This document shows positions 9,306 to 17,919 of a DNA stretch of 64,000 nt, one piece after another. The stretch lies in NCBI GenBank assembly GCA_030431825.1, contig JAUIIJ010000023.1, positions 1-64,000 on the forward strand. Direction: 5' to 3'. The position numbers were made by a program, and so were the translations under genes. The stretch's first letter is position 1. Every line of letters begins with the position of its first letter. The DNA comes from Alphaproteobacteria bacterium (GTDB taxonomy: Bacteria; Pseudomonadota; Alphaproteobacteria; Rhodobacterales; Rhodobacteraceae). Under the pieces are notes generated by a model. The model was given only the letters and a program-made list of their open reading frames with translations, did no database searches and was not told the DNA's origin.

Positions 9306-10400
9306 TCAGGACCCGGCCGCGAAACAGGCGGTTTGATCCCCCGACCAGCCGATATGCACCGGCGCGCCCTTGGTCAGGTTGGCAAATTCGCCCGATTGCG
9401 GCAGCGTCACCTCGATTTCCGGACCGCTCTCGCCGCGCACCAGGATACGGCTCGCGGCTCCGTTGAACAGAAGGCTGCTGACCTCACCGCGCAGGCGATT
9501 GTCGAAATGGGCGAGATCGGCGGCATCCTGCGCGACCCGAACCGCCTCGGGGCGCAGGAAGATTTCGGCCGCGCTGCCGGTTGCGAGCGGCGCGCCCTGT
9601 GTCGCGCCCGCAATCAGCATGCCATCCGCCGTACGAAGCGCGATGCGGTTGCCGTCGACGCGCTCGACCGTCCCGCGCCAGCGGTTGCTGTCTCCGACAA
9701 ACCCCGCCACGAACGCGGTTTTCGGACGGTAATAAAGGTCGCGCGCGCTGCCGACCTGTTCGAATTGCCCGGCATTCATCACCGCGATCTGATCCGACAT
9801 CACGAGCGCCTCGGACTGGTCATGGGTGATATAGACAAATGTTGTGTCGAACTCCGCCTGAAGAGATTTCAACTCGATCTTCATCCGCTCGCGCAGTTTG
9901 AGATCGAGCGCGCCGAGCGGTTCATCCAGCAGCAACACATCGGGTTCGAGCACCATGCAGCGCGCGATGGCAACGCGCTGTTTCTGCCCGCCGGACAACT
10001 CGTCGGGCTTGCGCGTCTCGATTCCCGGCAGGCCGATGCGATCCAGCACCTCGCCGACCTTGCGGGCGATCTCCGATTTGCCTAGCCCCTTGCGGCGCAA
10101 CCCGTATCCGATGTTGTCAGCGACATTCATCATCGGGAACAGCGCGAGATGCTGGAACACCATATTGACCGGTCGCTTGTTCGGCGCGACGTTCAGCATG
10201 GACTTGCCCTTGATCCGGATATCGCCGTCGGTGGGTTCAAGGAATCCCGCGATCATCCGCATGATCGTGGTCTTGCCACAGCCAGAGGGGCCGAGAATCG
10301 AAAAGAACGATCCCGGCGCCACCGAGAAGGAGACCCCCCTGACGGCGGTGGTTTCGTCAAATTGCTTGGTCAGGCCCTGGCATTCCAGATCTGGTGTCAT
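9306..10400 (-). CDS. ABC transporter ATP-binding protein, spermidine/putrescine type (PotA-like)
   Basis: A 364-residue ATPase: Walker A GPSGCGKTT, Q-loop VFQHLALFPMM, signature LSGGQKQR, Walker B VLLLDEPLGALD and switch histidine THDQSE. The C-terminal portion (about 245-364) is the TOBE/MOP-like regulatory domain typical of PotA. The chosen start, ATG at 10400 (MTPDLECQGL), precedes the first strand of the ABC fold; the frame extends seven codons further with no conserved content. It lies between the binding-protein gene (71 bp upstream) and the two permease genes and powers import of the unidentified amine-type substrate. Confidence 0.92.
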   Translation of the reverse strand: MTPDLECQGLTKQFDETTAVRGVSFSVAPGSFFSILGPSGCGKTTIMRMIAGFLEPTDGDIRIKGKSMLNVAPNKRPVNMVFQHLALFPMMNVADNIGYGLRRKGLGKSEIARKVGEVLDRIGLPGIETRKPDELSGGQKQRVAIARCMVLEPDVLLLDEPLGALDLKLRERMKIELKSLQAEFDTTFVYITHDQSEALVMSDQIAVMNAGQFEQVGSARDLYYRPKTAFVAGFVGDSNRWRGTVERVDGNRIALRTADGMLIAGATQGAPLATGSAAEIFLRPEAVRVAQDAADLAHFDNRLRGEVSSLLFNGAASRILVRGESGPEIEVTLPQSGEFANLTKGAPVHIGWSGDQTACFAAGS

Positions 10401-10471
10401 GTTGGTTACTGCTCGCCTCAAATGGCGGCGGCACCCGCAAGACTGCGGATGCCGCCAGGATGTTTCATCGC

Positions 10472-11539
10472 TCAGTTGGCGGCCTTGATCCGGTCGAGCA
10501 CGCCACCTTCAATGGCTTCCAGACCGGCGGGCACCGGGGGATACCACTTGATGTTGTCGATCGCCTCGGGCGGAAAACTGTTCTGGAACCGGGCCTTGAG
10601 CGCGTCGGACGCGAATTCATCCGCGCCCAGTGACGCGGTGAAATTGCCGGATGCTTCGGTGATCTTTGCCGAAACCTCAGGGCGCATCACGAAGTTGATC
10701 CAGTCATAGGCGGCATCGTCGGCCTTGCCCTTGGCAGGCAGCACGAATGTATCGATCCATCCCAGGGCCCCCGATTCCGGGGCCACGAATGTCACGTCCG
10801 GATTGTCGGCGTTCAGCTTCCAGCCGCCGGTGTCCCACGCCATTGCCGCCACGACCTCGCCAGAGCGCACAAGGCCCATCAGCTCGTCGCCGCCACCCCA
10901 GTAGGTCTTGACGTTGGGCTTGCAATCGATCAGCGCGGTTTCGACCTGGTTCATGATGTTTTCATAGGCAACCGGGTCGCCATAGGCCGCGAACGGATCC
11001 ATGCCCATCGCAAAGGCGAACCCGATCAGCGTCGGACGCTTGAGCCGATAGGACACCTTGCCGGCAACCTCATCGCCGCACAGGTCGGTATAGTCCGTGA
11101 CCATCCCCGCCTTGGCCGTATCGAGCACCAGCCCGCTGGTGCCCCAGACATGCGGCACCCCATAGACCTCATCGCCAACGGTCGTGTTGAGTTTGGTCGC
11201 GGTCAGCATCGATTCGATGAATTGCGACGCATCGATTCGGCTCAGGTCGATCGGCTTGTAGATACCGAACTCGGCCTGCGGGCCGGCAATACGGTCCTGG
11301 CTCGGCTGGGCAAGATCAAAGCCACCGCCCCCCGTCGCACGCAGTTTGGCGATCATTTCCTCGTTGTTGGAAAGGGTCACTTCGACCGTATGGCCGGTCT
11401 CTTCCTCGAACATCTCGATCACGTCGTCCGGCGCATATCCCCCCCAGGTCAGCAGCCGCAGCGTATCCGCGGACACTCCGCCAGCCAGCCCGCCGAGCGA
11501 GACCGCAACCGCAGCGCCGATCATCCAATTGTGTGTCAT
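10472..11539 (-). CDS. Periplasmic binding protein of polyamine-type ABC transporter (PotD-like)
   Basis: A 355-residue exported protein with a signal peptide (about 1-24, cleavage near GVSADTLRLL) followed by the PotD/PotF-type fold: RLLTWGGYAPDDVIEMFEEE, HVWGTSGLVLDT and AMAWDTGGW. The aromatic and acidic residues in these segments are of the kind that bind amines in PotF/SpuD, but the full set cannot be judged by eye. A GGGGGAA ribosome site precedes the ATG at 11539. It is the first gene of the four-gene transporter operon and is separated from the RpiR-type regulator gene by 159 bp holding a promoter and a dyad. Confidence 0.9.
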   Translation of the reverse strand: MTHNWMIGAAVAVSLGGLAGGVSADTLRLLTWGGYAPDDVIEMFEEETGHTVEVTLSNNEEMIAKLRATGGGGFDLAQPSQDRIAGPQAEFGIYKPIDLSRIDASQFIESMLTATKLNTTVGDEVYGVPHVWGTSGLVLDTAKAGMVTDYTDLCGDEVAGKVSYRLKRPTLIGFAFAMGMDPFAAYGDPVAYENIMNQVETALIDCKPNVKTYWGGGDELMGLVRSGEVVAAMAWDTGGWKLNADNPDVTFVAPESGALGWIDTFVLPAKGKADDAAYDWINFVMRPEVSAKITEASGNFTASLGADEFASDALKARFQNSFPPEAIDNIKWYPPVPAGLEAIEGGVLDRIKAAN

Positions 11540-11637
11540 CTGATTCCCCCATCCTGACTATGTGAAGCACGGCCCGACACCTGCCAGTGCCGCGAAACAG
11601 ATTTGCGACAGCAACGCCGCACTCGTTTTCGTTTTTG

Positions 11638-11653
11638 TTCCTTTTCACAGGAA
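11638..11653. promoter_or_regulatory. Dyad TTCCT-N6-AGGAA in the transporter promoter region
   Basis: In the 159 bp between the RpiR-type gene and the binding-protein gene, TTCCT (11638-11642) and AGGAA (11649-11653) form a perfect 5-bp inverted repeat within an AT-richer patch (from about 11630). It lies about 100 bp upstream of the PotD-like start and could be an operator or part of the promoter. The binding protein is unknown. Confidence 0.3.
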
Positions 11654-11698
11654 ACGCGCAACTTGCAGGCACTGTCAACCGTCACCCGTCCTCTCCCG

Positions 11699-12571
11699 TC
11701 ATGTGAACTTGCGAAAGAACCGGGTGCGGTCAAACATCTCTTCCAGCGCCTCCATCCGGTCTCGCGTCGTATCCCAGGTTCGTTCCTGAACGTCCGCGAC
11801 CACCGTTTCCAGCATCAGCAGCAGCGTTACCGAGGAATCCCAGGCCGAGGGCACCACGATGCGCCCGCAGAACGAACAATCGGCGAGATCGTGCACGGGT
11901 GAGCGCCATTGATCGGTAAACAGCACGATCACCGCCCCCCTCTCGCGCGCCATCTCGGCCAGTTTCAGCGTCGAATTTTCATAGCGGCGCACATCGAAGA
12001 TCACCACCACGTCATCCTTTTGCACGTCCAGCAGATAATGCGGCCACGCGTTCGAAATGGACTGGATATGGGTCACATCGGCGCGCAGCACCTGCATGTG
12101 CAGGAAAAAGTGCTCGGCCAGCGAACGGGTGATGCGCCCGCCGACCACGTAGATCGACCGGTTGGGATCGGCCAGCATGGCACAGCAGCGCTCGAACATT
12201 TCGAGGTCGATCTGGGTGAGCGTTTGGCGAATATTTCCGATCACGGCATCGGTGAACCGGTTCAGGATATGCGCCTCGGGCGCGCGTTCGGACCAGATAT
12301 TCCGCTTGCTGATCGGATCGGAAATCCGGGCCTCCAGTTCAGCCCGGAGCGCCGCCTGAAACGCCGGAAACCCCGAAAACCCCAGTTTCTGCACCATGCG
12401 CACGACGGTCGGCGTCGACACGTCGGCATTCTGCGCCACCTGCGTGATCGAACTCAGCCCCGAGACCGGATAGCCCTGCAACAGGGAATCAGCCAATTGC
12501 TTTTCCGCCCGCGTCAGCGTGTCGAACGCCGCCTGCAATCGTTCCGCGATGGTTTCCGATGCCTCCGACAC
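11699..12571 (-). CDS. RpiR/MurR-family transcriptional regulator with SIS domain
   Basis: A regulator of about 290 residues: N-terminal HTH_6 domain (first 75 residues, with SSITQVAQNADVSTPTVVRM as the helix-turn-helix) followed by a SIS sugar-isomerase-type ligand domain (VVGGRITRSLAEHFFLHM). A GTG at 12571 is chosen because GGAGG (12581-12585) is well spaced for it; a GTG at 12580 in the same frame abuts that GGAGG too closely. Both starts lie upstream of the HTH. It is transcribed away from the hutG-TRAP-GS-ALDH-ADH operon across about 136 bp and lies downstream of no other gene on its strand, so control of that operon, and possibly of the PotD-like operon on its other side, is the natural reading. 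Despite the SIS fold the ligand need not be a sugar. Confidence 0.85.
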   Translation of the reverse strand: MSEASETIAERLQAAFDTLTRAEKQLADSLLQGYPVSGLSSITQVAQNADVSTPTVVRMVQKLGFSGFPAFQAALRAELEARISDPISKRNIWSERAPEAHILNRFTDAVIGNIRQTLTQIDLEMFERCCAMLADPNRSIYVVGGRITRSLAEHFFLHMQVLRADVTHIQSISNAWPHYLLDVQKDDVVVIFDVRRYENSTLKLAEMARERGAVIVLFTDQWRSPVHDLADCSFCGRIVVPSAWDSSVTLLLMLETVVADVQERTWDTTRDRMEALEEMFDRTRFFRKFT

Positions 12572-12618
12572 CCGCTGCACCCTCCGTTTTGCTTACAATA
12601 TCAACAGCCCCGCAAATC

Positions 12619-12679
12619 GTGAAGAAATAATTTCAGAGTTTGATTGACAGAACACCTGTCCGTGAAGAAAAGTTTTCAC
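12619..12679. promoter_or_regulatory. Two phased TGAAGAAA-N4-TTCA elements in the RpiR/operon divergent promoter
   Basis: CGTGAAGAAA occurs twice, at 12619-12628 and 12661-12670, exactly 42 bp apart (four helical turns). Each copy is completed by TTCA eight bases after TGAA, giving the imperfect dyads TGAA-N8-TTCA; the second is extended to GTGAA-N8-TTCAC (12662-12679). Both lie between the divergent start codons of the RpiR-type regulator and the amidohydrolase-like gene. TGAA/TTCA dyads suit RpiR-type proteins, so these are the best candidate operators for this regulator. Confidence 0.5.
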
Positions 12680-12707
12680 CACAGGGACAAATGAATCAGA
12701 TTTGAAC

Positions 12708-13490
12708 ATGCCGGAAACGGATACGGATCAGAACGAGACGGCGGTGACCGTTCAGAATCGCGACGGGCGCGGTCCTGTTCTGATCGTATGCGAACATGCC
12801 TCCAACGCGATGCCGCCGCGGTATGGCAATCTGGGTTTGCCTTCTGACCTGCTGGACAGCCACATCGCGTGGGATCCGGGCGCCTTGGCCGTCGCACAGG
12901 CGCTGAGCGCTGCGATGGACGGCCCCCTTGTCGCTGGTGGATTGTCGCGCCTCTTGTTTGACTGCAATCGCCCGCCCCACGCACCGGATGCGATGCCGCA
13001 GCAGAGCGAAATACACGACATCCCCGGCAATCGGAACCTGAGCGACAACGAACGCGCGCACCGCATCAAGACCATTCACGATCCTTTTCGCAGAACCCTT
13101 CAACAGGTACTCGCGGGCTTTGCGCGCCCCCCTGTCATGATCACGGTGCACAGTTTCACGCCCGTCTATCGCGGACGCACGCGCGATGTGGAAATCGGTC
13201 TGATCCATGACAGCGATGACCGGCTGACCCGCGCCATGATGTCGTGCGCCCGCAATCATACGGACCGAACGGTGCGGTTGAACGACCCCTACGGGCCGCA
13301 GGACGGCGTCACCCATACCCTGCGCGCGCATGCGTTGCCGATCAACGCGCTCAATGTGATGCTGGAAATTCGCAACGACCTGATCCGCGACCCTGCGGCG
13401 CAGACGGCGATGGCATCCCTGCTGACCCACTGGATCGCCGCTGCCTGCGCCGAACTGGACGTGGAACTGCCGCTGGTGGAGCCCACATGA
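12708..13490 (+). CDS. N-formylglutamate amidohydrolase-like protein (HutG2/PF05013 type)
   Basis: A 260-residue cytosolic hydrolase. The motif VLIVCEHASNAMP near residue 25 and VMITVHSFTPVYRG in the middle are the conserved metal-binding and active-site blocks of N-formylglutamate amidohydrolases, which cleave an amide bond next to a glutamate moiety. No histidine-utilisation genes are nearby. It is instead the first gene of an operon with a TRAP transporter and a gamma-glutamyl-ligase-like enzyme, so removal of a glutamyl group from a shielded intermediate is possible. The ATG at 12708 is used; a TTG two codons earlier is in frame, and no strong ribosome site is visible. Its stop overlaps the TRAP small-subunit start (ATGA). 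Confidence 0.8.
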   Translation: MPETDTDQNETAVTVQNRDGRGPVLIVCEHASNAMPPRYGNLGLPSDLLDSHIAWDPGALAVAQALSAAMDGPLVAGGLSRLLFDCNRPPHAPDAMPQQSEIHDIPGNRNLSDNERAHRIKTIHDPFRRTLQQVLAGFARPPVMITVHSFTPVYRGRTRDVEIGLIHDSDDRLTRAMMSCARNHTDRTVRLNDPYGPQDGVTHTLRAHALPINALNVMLEIRNDLIRDPAAQTAMASLLTHWIAAACAELDVELPLVEPT

Positions 13491-14008
13491 TCGCCGCGCT
13501 CAGAACCTATGTCCGCGTGATCGACGCGATCAACTACCGGCTCGGCCGGATCGTGATGTATGGCATCTTCGTGATGGTTGCGATCCTGCTCTGGTCGTCG
13601 ATATCCAAGACATTCAGCGTCCCCTCGCTGTGGACGCTCGAGATGGCGCAATTCGCGATGGTGGCCTATTACATGCTCGGCGGCCCGTATTCGCTCCAGC
13701 TTGGCTCGAACGTGCGCATGGATCTGCTCTATGGCGAATGGAGCGAGCGCCGCAAGGCGGCGACCGACGCGATCACCGTGCTGTTCCTGATCTTCTACCT
13801 CGCCATCCTGCTGTGGGGCGGGATCGACAGCACGATCTATTCGTTCAAATACGGCGGCGAGCGCAGTCCGACGGCCTGGCGCCCCTATCTGTGGCCCATC
13901 AAGGTCATCATGATCACCGGTATTGCCCTGATGCTGCTTCAGGCGATCAGCGAACTGTTCAAGGACATCCTGCGCCTGCGCGGAGAAGACATGGGGGACA
14001 AGACCTGA
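13487..14008 (+). CDS. TRAP transporter small permease subunit (DctQ-type)
   Basis: A 173-residue inner-membrane protein with four hydrophobic segments (about residues 24-45, 55-75, 95-118, 138-160) and the DctQ pattern LEMAQFAMVAYYMLGGPYSLQLGSNVRMDLL. It pairs with the large DctM subunit for sodium-driven solute uptake. The start ATG overlaps the upstream stop (13487-13490) and its own stop overlaps the dctM start (TGATG at 14006-14010), so three genes are translationally coupled. Export-type TRAP signals are absent, as expected for the membrane subunit. Confidence 0.88.
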   Translation: MIAALRTYVRVIDAINYRLGRIVMYGIFVMVAILLWSSISKTFSVPSLWTLEMAQFAMVAYYMLGGPYSLQLGSNVRMDLLYGEWSERRKAATDAITVLFLIFYLAILLWGGIDSTIYSFKYGGERSPTAWRPYLWPIKVIMITGIALMLLQAISELFKDILRLRGEDMGDKT

Positions 14009-15333
14009 TGTCTTACGAACTGATTGCCGCGCTGATGTTCTCGACGATGATGCTGATGCTGCTCACCGGACAGCGTGTGTTCGGCGCGATCGGCTTTGTC
14101 GCCGTGGTCGCCGCGCTGCTGCTCTGGGGTGATCGGGGCGGCTATGATCTCGCGTTTTCGGCCGCGATGAAACTGATGAAATGGTATCCGCTGCTGACCC
14201 TGCCGATGTTCATCTTCATGGGATATGTCCTGAGTGAGTCGCGGATCGCGGACGATCTCTACAAGATGTTCCATGTCTGGATGGGCGGCTTGTCCGGCGG
14301 CCTCGCGGTGGGCACCATCGGATTGATGGTGCTGATCTCGGCGATGAACGGGCTGTCGGTCGCGGGCATGGCCATCGGCGCGACAATCGCCCTGCCGGAA
14401 CTTCTGCGCCGCAACTACGACAAGCGGATGGTCACCGGCGTCATACAGGCGGGGTCTTCGCTCGGGATCCTTGTGCCGCCATCCGTCGTATTGGTTTTGT
14501 ACGCAATGATTGCACGCCAGCCCGTCGGGCAGCTGTGGCTTGCCGGAGTGGTTCCCGGGTTGATGATGGCGATGCTGTTCATTCTGTATATCGTGATCCG
14601 GTGCAGGATCAATCCGGCGCTCGGACCCGTTCTTCCGGCCGAAGAGCGCAACATTCCGATGGCTGAAAAATTACGGCTGCTGCGGGCGGGCTTGCTGCCC
14701 TTCGCGATCTTTTTCGCAATGATGGTCCCGTTCGTGAACGGCTGGACGTCGCTTGTGGAAAGTTCGGCGATCGGGGCGATGACCGCATTTGGCGCCGCCG
14801 TCCTGAAAGGTCGGATGACGCGCCAGGTGTTCGAGAACTCGGTGCGCAACACGCTCGGTATTTCCTGCATGTTCATGTGGATCATCCTCGCCGCGCTGGC
14901 CTTTGGCGCGGTGTTTGACGGGCTCGGCGCGGTCAAGGCCATCGAAAGCCTGTTCACCGAGAAACTGGGTCTGAACCCGTGGATGATCCTGATCCTGATG
15001 CAGCTCAGCTTTATCCTGATGGGCACGTTCCTGGACGACACGGCGATGCTCGTCATCGTGGCGCCGCTCTATGTGCCGCTGGTCGGCGAGCTGGGGTTCG
15101 ACCTGATCTGGTACGGGGTGCTTTACACGATCACCACGCAGATCGCCTATATGACCCCGCCATTCGGCTATAACCTGTTTCTGATGCGGGCGATGGCGCC
15201 ACCGGAAATCACGCTGCGCGATATCTACGGATCGATCCTGCCATTCGTGCTGGTGATGGTTCTGGCGCTGACGCTGATCCTGTGTTTCCCGCAGATTGCC
15301 CTGTGGCTGCCAGATTATGTCTACGGAAAATAA
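14008..15333 (+). CDS. TRAP transporter large permease subunit (DctM-type)
   Basis: A 441-residue polytopic inner-membrane protein of the DctM/DedA-like TRAP family with about twelve spans. Family landmarks are MFIFMGYVLSESRIADDLYK, SSLGILVPPSVVLVLYAMI and GTFLDDTAMLVIVAPLYVP, the last containing conserved transport-site residues. It starts at the ATG overlapping the dctQ stop. The frame runs upstream through dctQ without a stop, but only the ATG at 14008 gives the normal N-terminus. Works with the DctQ subunit and the binding protein encoded 54 bp downstream. Confidence 0.9.
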   Translation: MSYELIAALMFSTMMLMLLTGQRVFGAIGFVAVVAALLLWGDRGGYDLAFSAAMKLMKWYPLLTLPMFIFMGYVLSESRIADDLYKMFHVWMGGLSGGLAVGTIGLMVLISAMNGLSVAGMAIGATIALPELLRRNYDKRMVTGVIQAGSSLGILVPPSVVLVLYAMIARQPVGQLWLAGVVPGLMMAMLFILYIVIRCRINPALGPVLPAEERNIPMAEKLRLLRAGLLPFAIFFAMMVPFVNGWTSLVESSAIGAMTAFGAAVLKGRMTRQVFENSVRNTLGISCMFMWIILAALAFGAVFDGLGAVKAIESLFTEKLGLNPWMILILMQLSFILMGTFLDDTAMLVIVAPLYVPLVGELGFDLIWYGVLYTITTQIAYMTPPFGYNLFLMRAMAPPEITLRDIYGSILPFVLVMVLALTLILCFPQIALWLPDYVYGK

Positions 15334-15387
15334 CCCTCCGGCGAAGAGAGGGAAAACAACGAACCACAACCCACAAGGAGAGAAGCA

Positions 15388-16422
15388 ATGACCACAAGAC
15401 GCAAGTTCCTGACCACATCGGCCCTTGGCGCCGCGGCGGCTCCGCTGGCCACTCCTGCGCTGGCGCAATCCACCATCAAGTGGCGCATGCAGACCTATGC
15501 CGGCCCCGCACTCGCCGCGCATGTGATCGACCCCGCGATCGAGATGTTCAACAAGATCGCCGGCGACCGGATGCAGATCGAGCTGTTCTACGCCGATCAG
15601 CTGGTGCCCACCGGCGAGCTGTTTCAGGCGATGCAGCGCGGCACCATCGATGCGGTTCAGTCGGATGACGACTCGATGGCGTCGCCCACCGAAGTCACGG
15701 TGTTCGGCGGTTACTTCCCCTTTGCCAGCCGCTACAGCCTCGATGTGCCGGTACTGTTCAACCAGTATGGGCTGAACGAAATCTGGGACGCGGAATATTC
15801 CAAGGTCGGCGTCAAGCATATCAGCGCCGGATCGTGGGACCCCTGCCATTTCGCAACCAAGGACCCGATCCGCAGCATTGAGGACCTCAAGGGCAAGCGT
15901 GTCTTTACCTTCCCCACCGCCGGGCGCTTTCTTTCGCAATTTGGCGTCGTGCCGGTGACATTGCCGTGGGAAGACATCGAGGTCGCGGTCCAGACCGGCG
16001 AGCTCGACGGGATCGCCTGGTCGGGCATCACCGAGGATTACACGGTCGGCTGGGCGGATGTGACCGACTATTTCCTGACCAACAACATCTCTGGCGCGTG
16101 GGCCGGATCGTTCTTTGCCAATATGGAGCGCTGGAACGAACTCCCCGAAGATTTGCAGGCGCTGTTCCGGGTCTGCTGTGACCAGTCCCATTATTATCGG
16201 CAGTGGTGGTACTGGGGTGGCGAGGCTTCGCTGCGGGTCAATGGCGACAAGATGCAACTGACAACGATCCCCGACGCGGAATGGGCAACGGTCGAAGAGG
16301 CTGCGCTCAAATTCTGGGATGAAATCGCCGCGGAATCCGAAACCAAGGCCAAGGTCGTCGAGATCTTCAAGCAATATAACGCCGACATGCAAAAGGCCGG
16401 CCGCCCCTACCGCTACGGCTGA
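15388..16422 (+). CDS. TRAP transporter periplasmic solute-binding protein (DctP-type)
   Basis: A 344-residue exported protein. The N-terminus MTTRRKFLTTSALGAAAA is a twin-arginine-type signal ending near ALAQ (residue 27). The mature DctP fold follows, with KGKRVFTFPTAGRFLSQFG and TGELDGIAWSGITEDYT around the ligand pocket. TRAP binding proteins usually contact a ligand carboxylate through a conserved arginine in the KGKRV-type region; if conserved here, the solute carries a carboxylate or similar anionic group. That is in tension with a simple amine substrate. AAGGAG (15375-15380) precedes the ATG. Followed by the glutamine-synthetase-like gene after 88 bp. Confidence 0.87.
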   Translation: MTTRRKFLTTSALGAAAAPLATPALAQSTIKWRMQTYAGPALAAHVIDPAIEMFNKIAGDRMQIELFYADQLVPTGELFQAMQRGTIDAVQSDDDSMASPTEVTVFGGYFPFASRYSLDVPVLFNQYGLNEIWDAEYSKVGVKHISAGSWDPCHFATKDPIRSIEDLKGKRVFTFPTAGRFLSQFGVVPVTLPWEDIEVAVQTGELDGIAWSGITEDYTVGWADVTDYFLTNNISGAWAGSFFANMERWNELPEDLQALFRVCCDQSHYYRQWWYWGGEASLRVNGDKMQLTTIPDAEWATVEEAALKFWDEIAAESETKAKVVEIFKQYNADMQKAGRPYRYG

Positions 16423-16510
16423 GGCCCGCTGGCATCTTCAACGCGTGGCGGCCCCGGTCCCGGATCGGGTCTGCCGCGCCCACACGAACCATGACAACAA
16501 GGGGCGGATC

Positions 16511-17875
16511 ATGCCGGGATTGATGACATTTGAGGCGTTGAAATCGGCGGTGGATGACGGCCGGGTCGACACGGTACTGGCCTGCATCGTTGACATGCAG
16601 GGCCGCCTGATGGGCAAGCGGTTTCACGCACGGCATTTTGTCGACAGCGCCTGGGAAGAAACCCATTGCTGCAACTACCTGCTTGCCACCGATCTCGAAA
16701 TGGCCACACCCGATGGCTATGCCAGCACCAGTTGGCGGACCGGCTATGGCGATTACGTCATGAAACCGGATCTGGGAACCATTCGTCCCATGCCCTGGCT
16801 GGACGGCACGGTCATGTTGCTCTGTGACGTGCTGGATCATCACGGTCACGCCCCGGTCAGCCATTCGCCGCGCGCGATCCTCAAACGCCAGATTGCACGC
16901 TGCGAAGCGATGGGACTCGCGCCGGTCATGGCGACAGAACTCGAATTCTTCCTGTTTCAGAAATCCTATGCCGAGATCGCCAACGGCGGATATCGTGACC
17001 TCACCCCGATCAGCGCCTACAACGAAGATTACAACATCCTGCAAACCAGCCGCGAAGAACATGTGCTGCGCCCGCTGCGCAACCATCTTTATGCCGCAGG
17101 CATCCCGGTCGAGAATTCAAAGGGTGAAGCCGAGGCCGGACAGGAGGAGCTCAACATCAAGTATGCCGGGGCGCTGGACACGGCGGATCACCACACCATC
17201 GCCAAGCACGCAACCAAGGAAATCGCCGATCAACAGGGGCACGCCGCCAGCTTCTTGCCGAAATGGCACCCCGATCGGGTCGGAAGCTCGGCCCATGTGC
17301 ATCAATCGCTGTGGCGCGACGGAGACAACGCCTTTTGCGATCCCGAGGGCGATCACGGGATGTCCGATCTGATGCGGCACTATATGGCCGGTCTGATCAG
17401 GTATGCGCCGGACATGACCGTGTTCATGGCGCCCTACATCAACAGCTACAAGCGCTTTTCCAAGGGGACCTTTGCCCCCACCAAGACCGTGTGGTCGGTC
17501 GACAACCGTACCGCGGGCTTCCGCCTGTGCGGCGCGGGAACCAAGGGCGTGCGGGTGGAGTGCCGGATACCCGGCTCGGACATGAACCCCTATCTTGCCC
17601 AGGCCGCCATGCTCGCCGCCGGACTCGCCGGGATCGACGAGAAACTCGACCTGCAAGCGCCCACCACCGGTGATGTCTACGAAGACGAACAGGCGAACGA
17701 AATCCCGCGCAACCTGCCCTCGGCGCTGGAGACGCTGCGCGGCTCGGTCATGCTGCGTTCGGCGATGGGCGACGAGGTGATCGACCATTACTGCCGGGCA
17801 GCGGAATGGGAGATCGAAGACTTCGACAAGGCGATTACCGATTATGAGATTGCCCGCGGATTCGAGCGGGCCTGA
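16511..17875 (+). CDS. Glutamine-synthetase-family gamma-glutamyl ligase (PuuA/GlnA3-like)
   Basis: A 454-residue cytosolic ATP-dependent ligase with the GS N-terminal beta-grasp (VDTVLACIVDMQGRLMGKR) and catalytic barrel: metal ligands in MATELEFFLF, GEAEAGQEELN, ATP region HVHQSLW and substrate region NSYKRF. Housekeeping glutamine synthetase motifs and its adenylylation tyrosine are not apparent. Members of this branch glutamylate amines such as putrescine, ethanolamine or isopropylamine. The operon places it with an aldehyde dehydrogenase, an alcohol dehydrogenase and an amidase-like protein, matching a gamma-glutamyl shielding route. The ATG at 16511 has AAGGGG (16499-16504) upstream. 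Confidence 0.85.
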   Translation: MPGLMTFEALKSAVDDGRVDTVLACIVDMQGRLMGKRFHARHFVDSAWEETHCCNYLLATDLEMATPDGYASTSWRTGYGDYVMKPDLGTIRPMPWLDGTVMLLCDVLDHHGHAPVSHSPRAILKRQIARCEAMGLAPVMATELEFFLFQKSYAEIANGGYRDLTPISAYNEDYNILQTSREEHVLRPLRNHLYAAGIPVENSKGEAEAGQEELNIKYAGALDTADHHTIAKHATKEIADQQGHAASFLPKWHPDRVGSSAHVHQSLWRDGDNAFCDPEGDHGMSDLMRHYMAGLIRYAPDMTVFMAPYINSYKRFSKGTFAPTKTVWSVDNRTAGFRLCGAGTKGVRVECRIPGSDMNPYLAQAAMLAAGLAGIDEKLDLQAPTTGDVYEDEQANEIPRNLPSALETLRGSVMLRSAMGDEVIDHYCRAAEWEIEDFDKAITDYEIARGFERA

Positions 17876-17919
17876 TCCCGCGCAACCCGGCTCTTTCCAG
17901 CAACATCCGGAGACCCGAT

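Noticed and set aside
14671..16392. 573-codon antisense open frame across the TRAP genes
   Set aside because: It spans the dctM-dctP junction on the other strand, and the plus strand carries clear transporter proteins.
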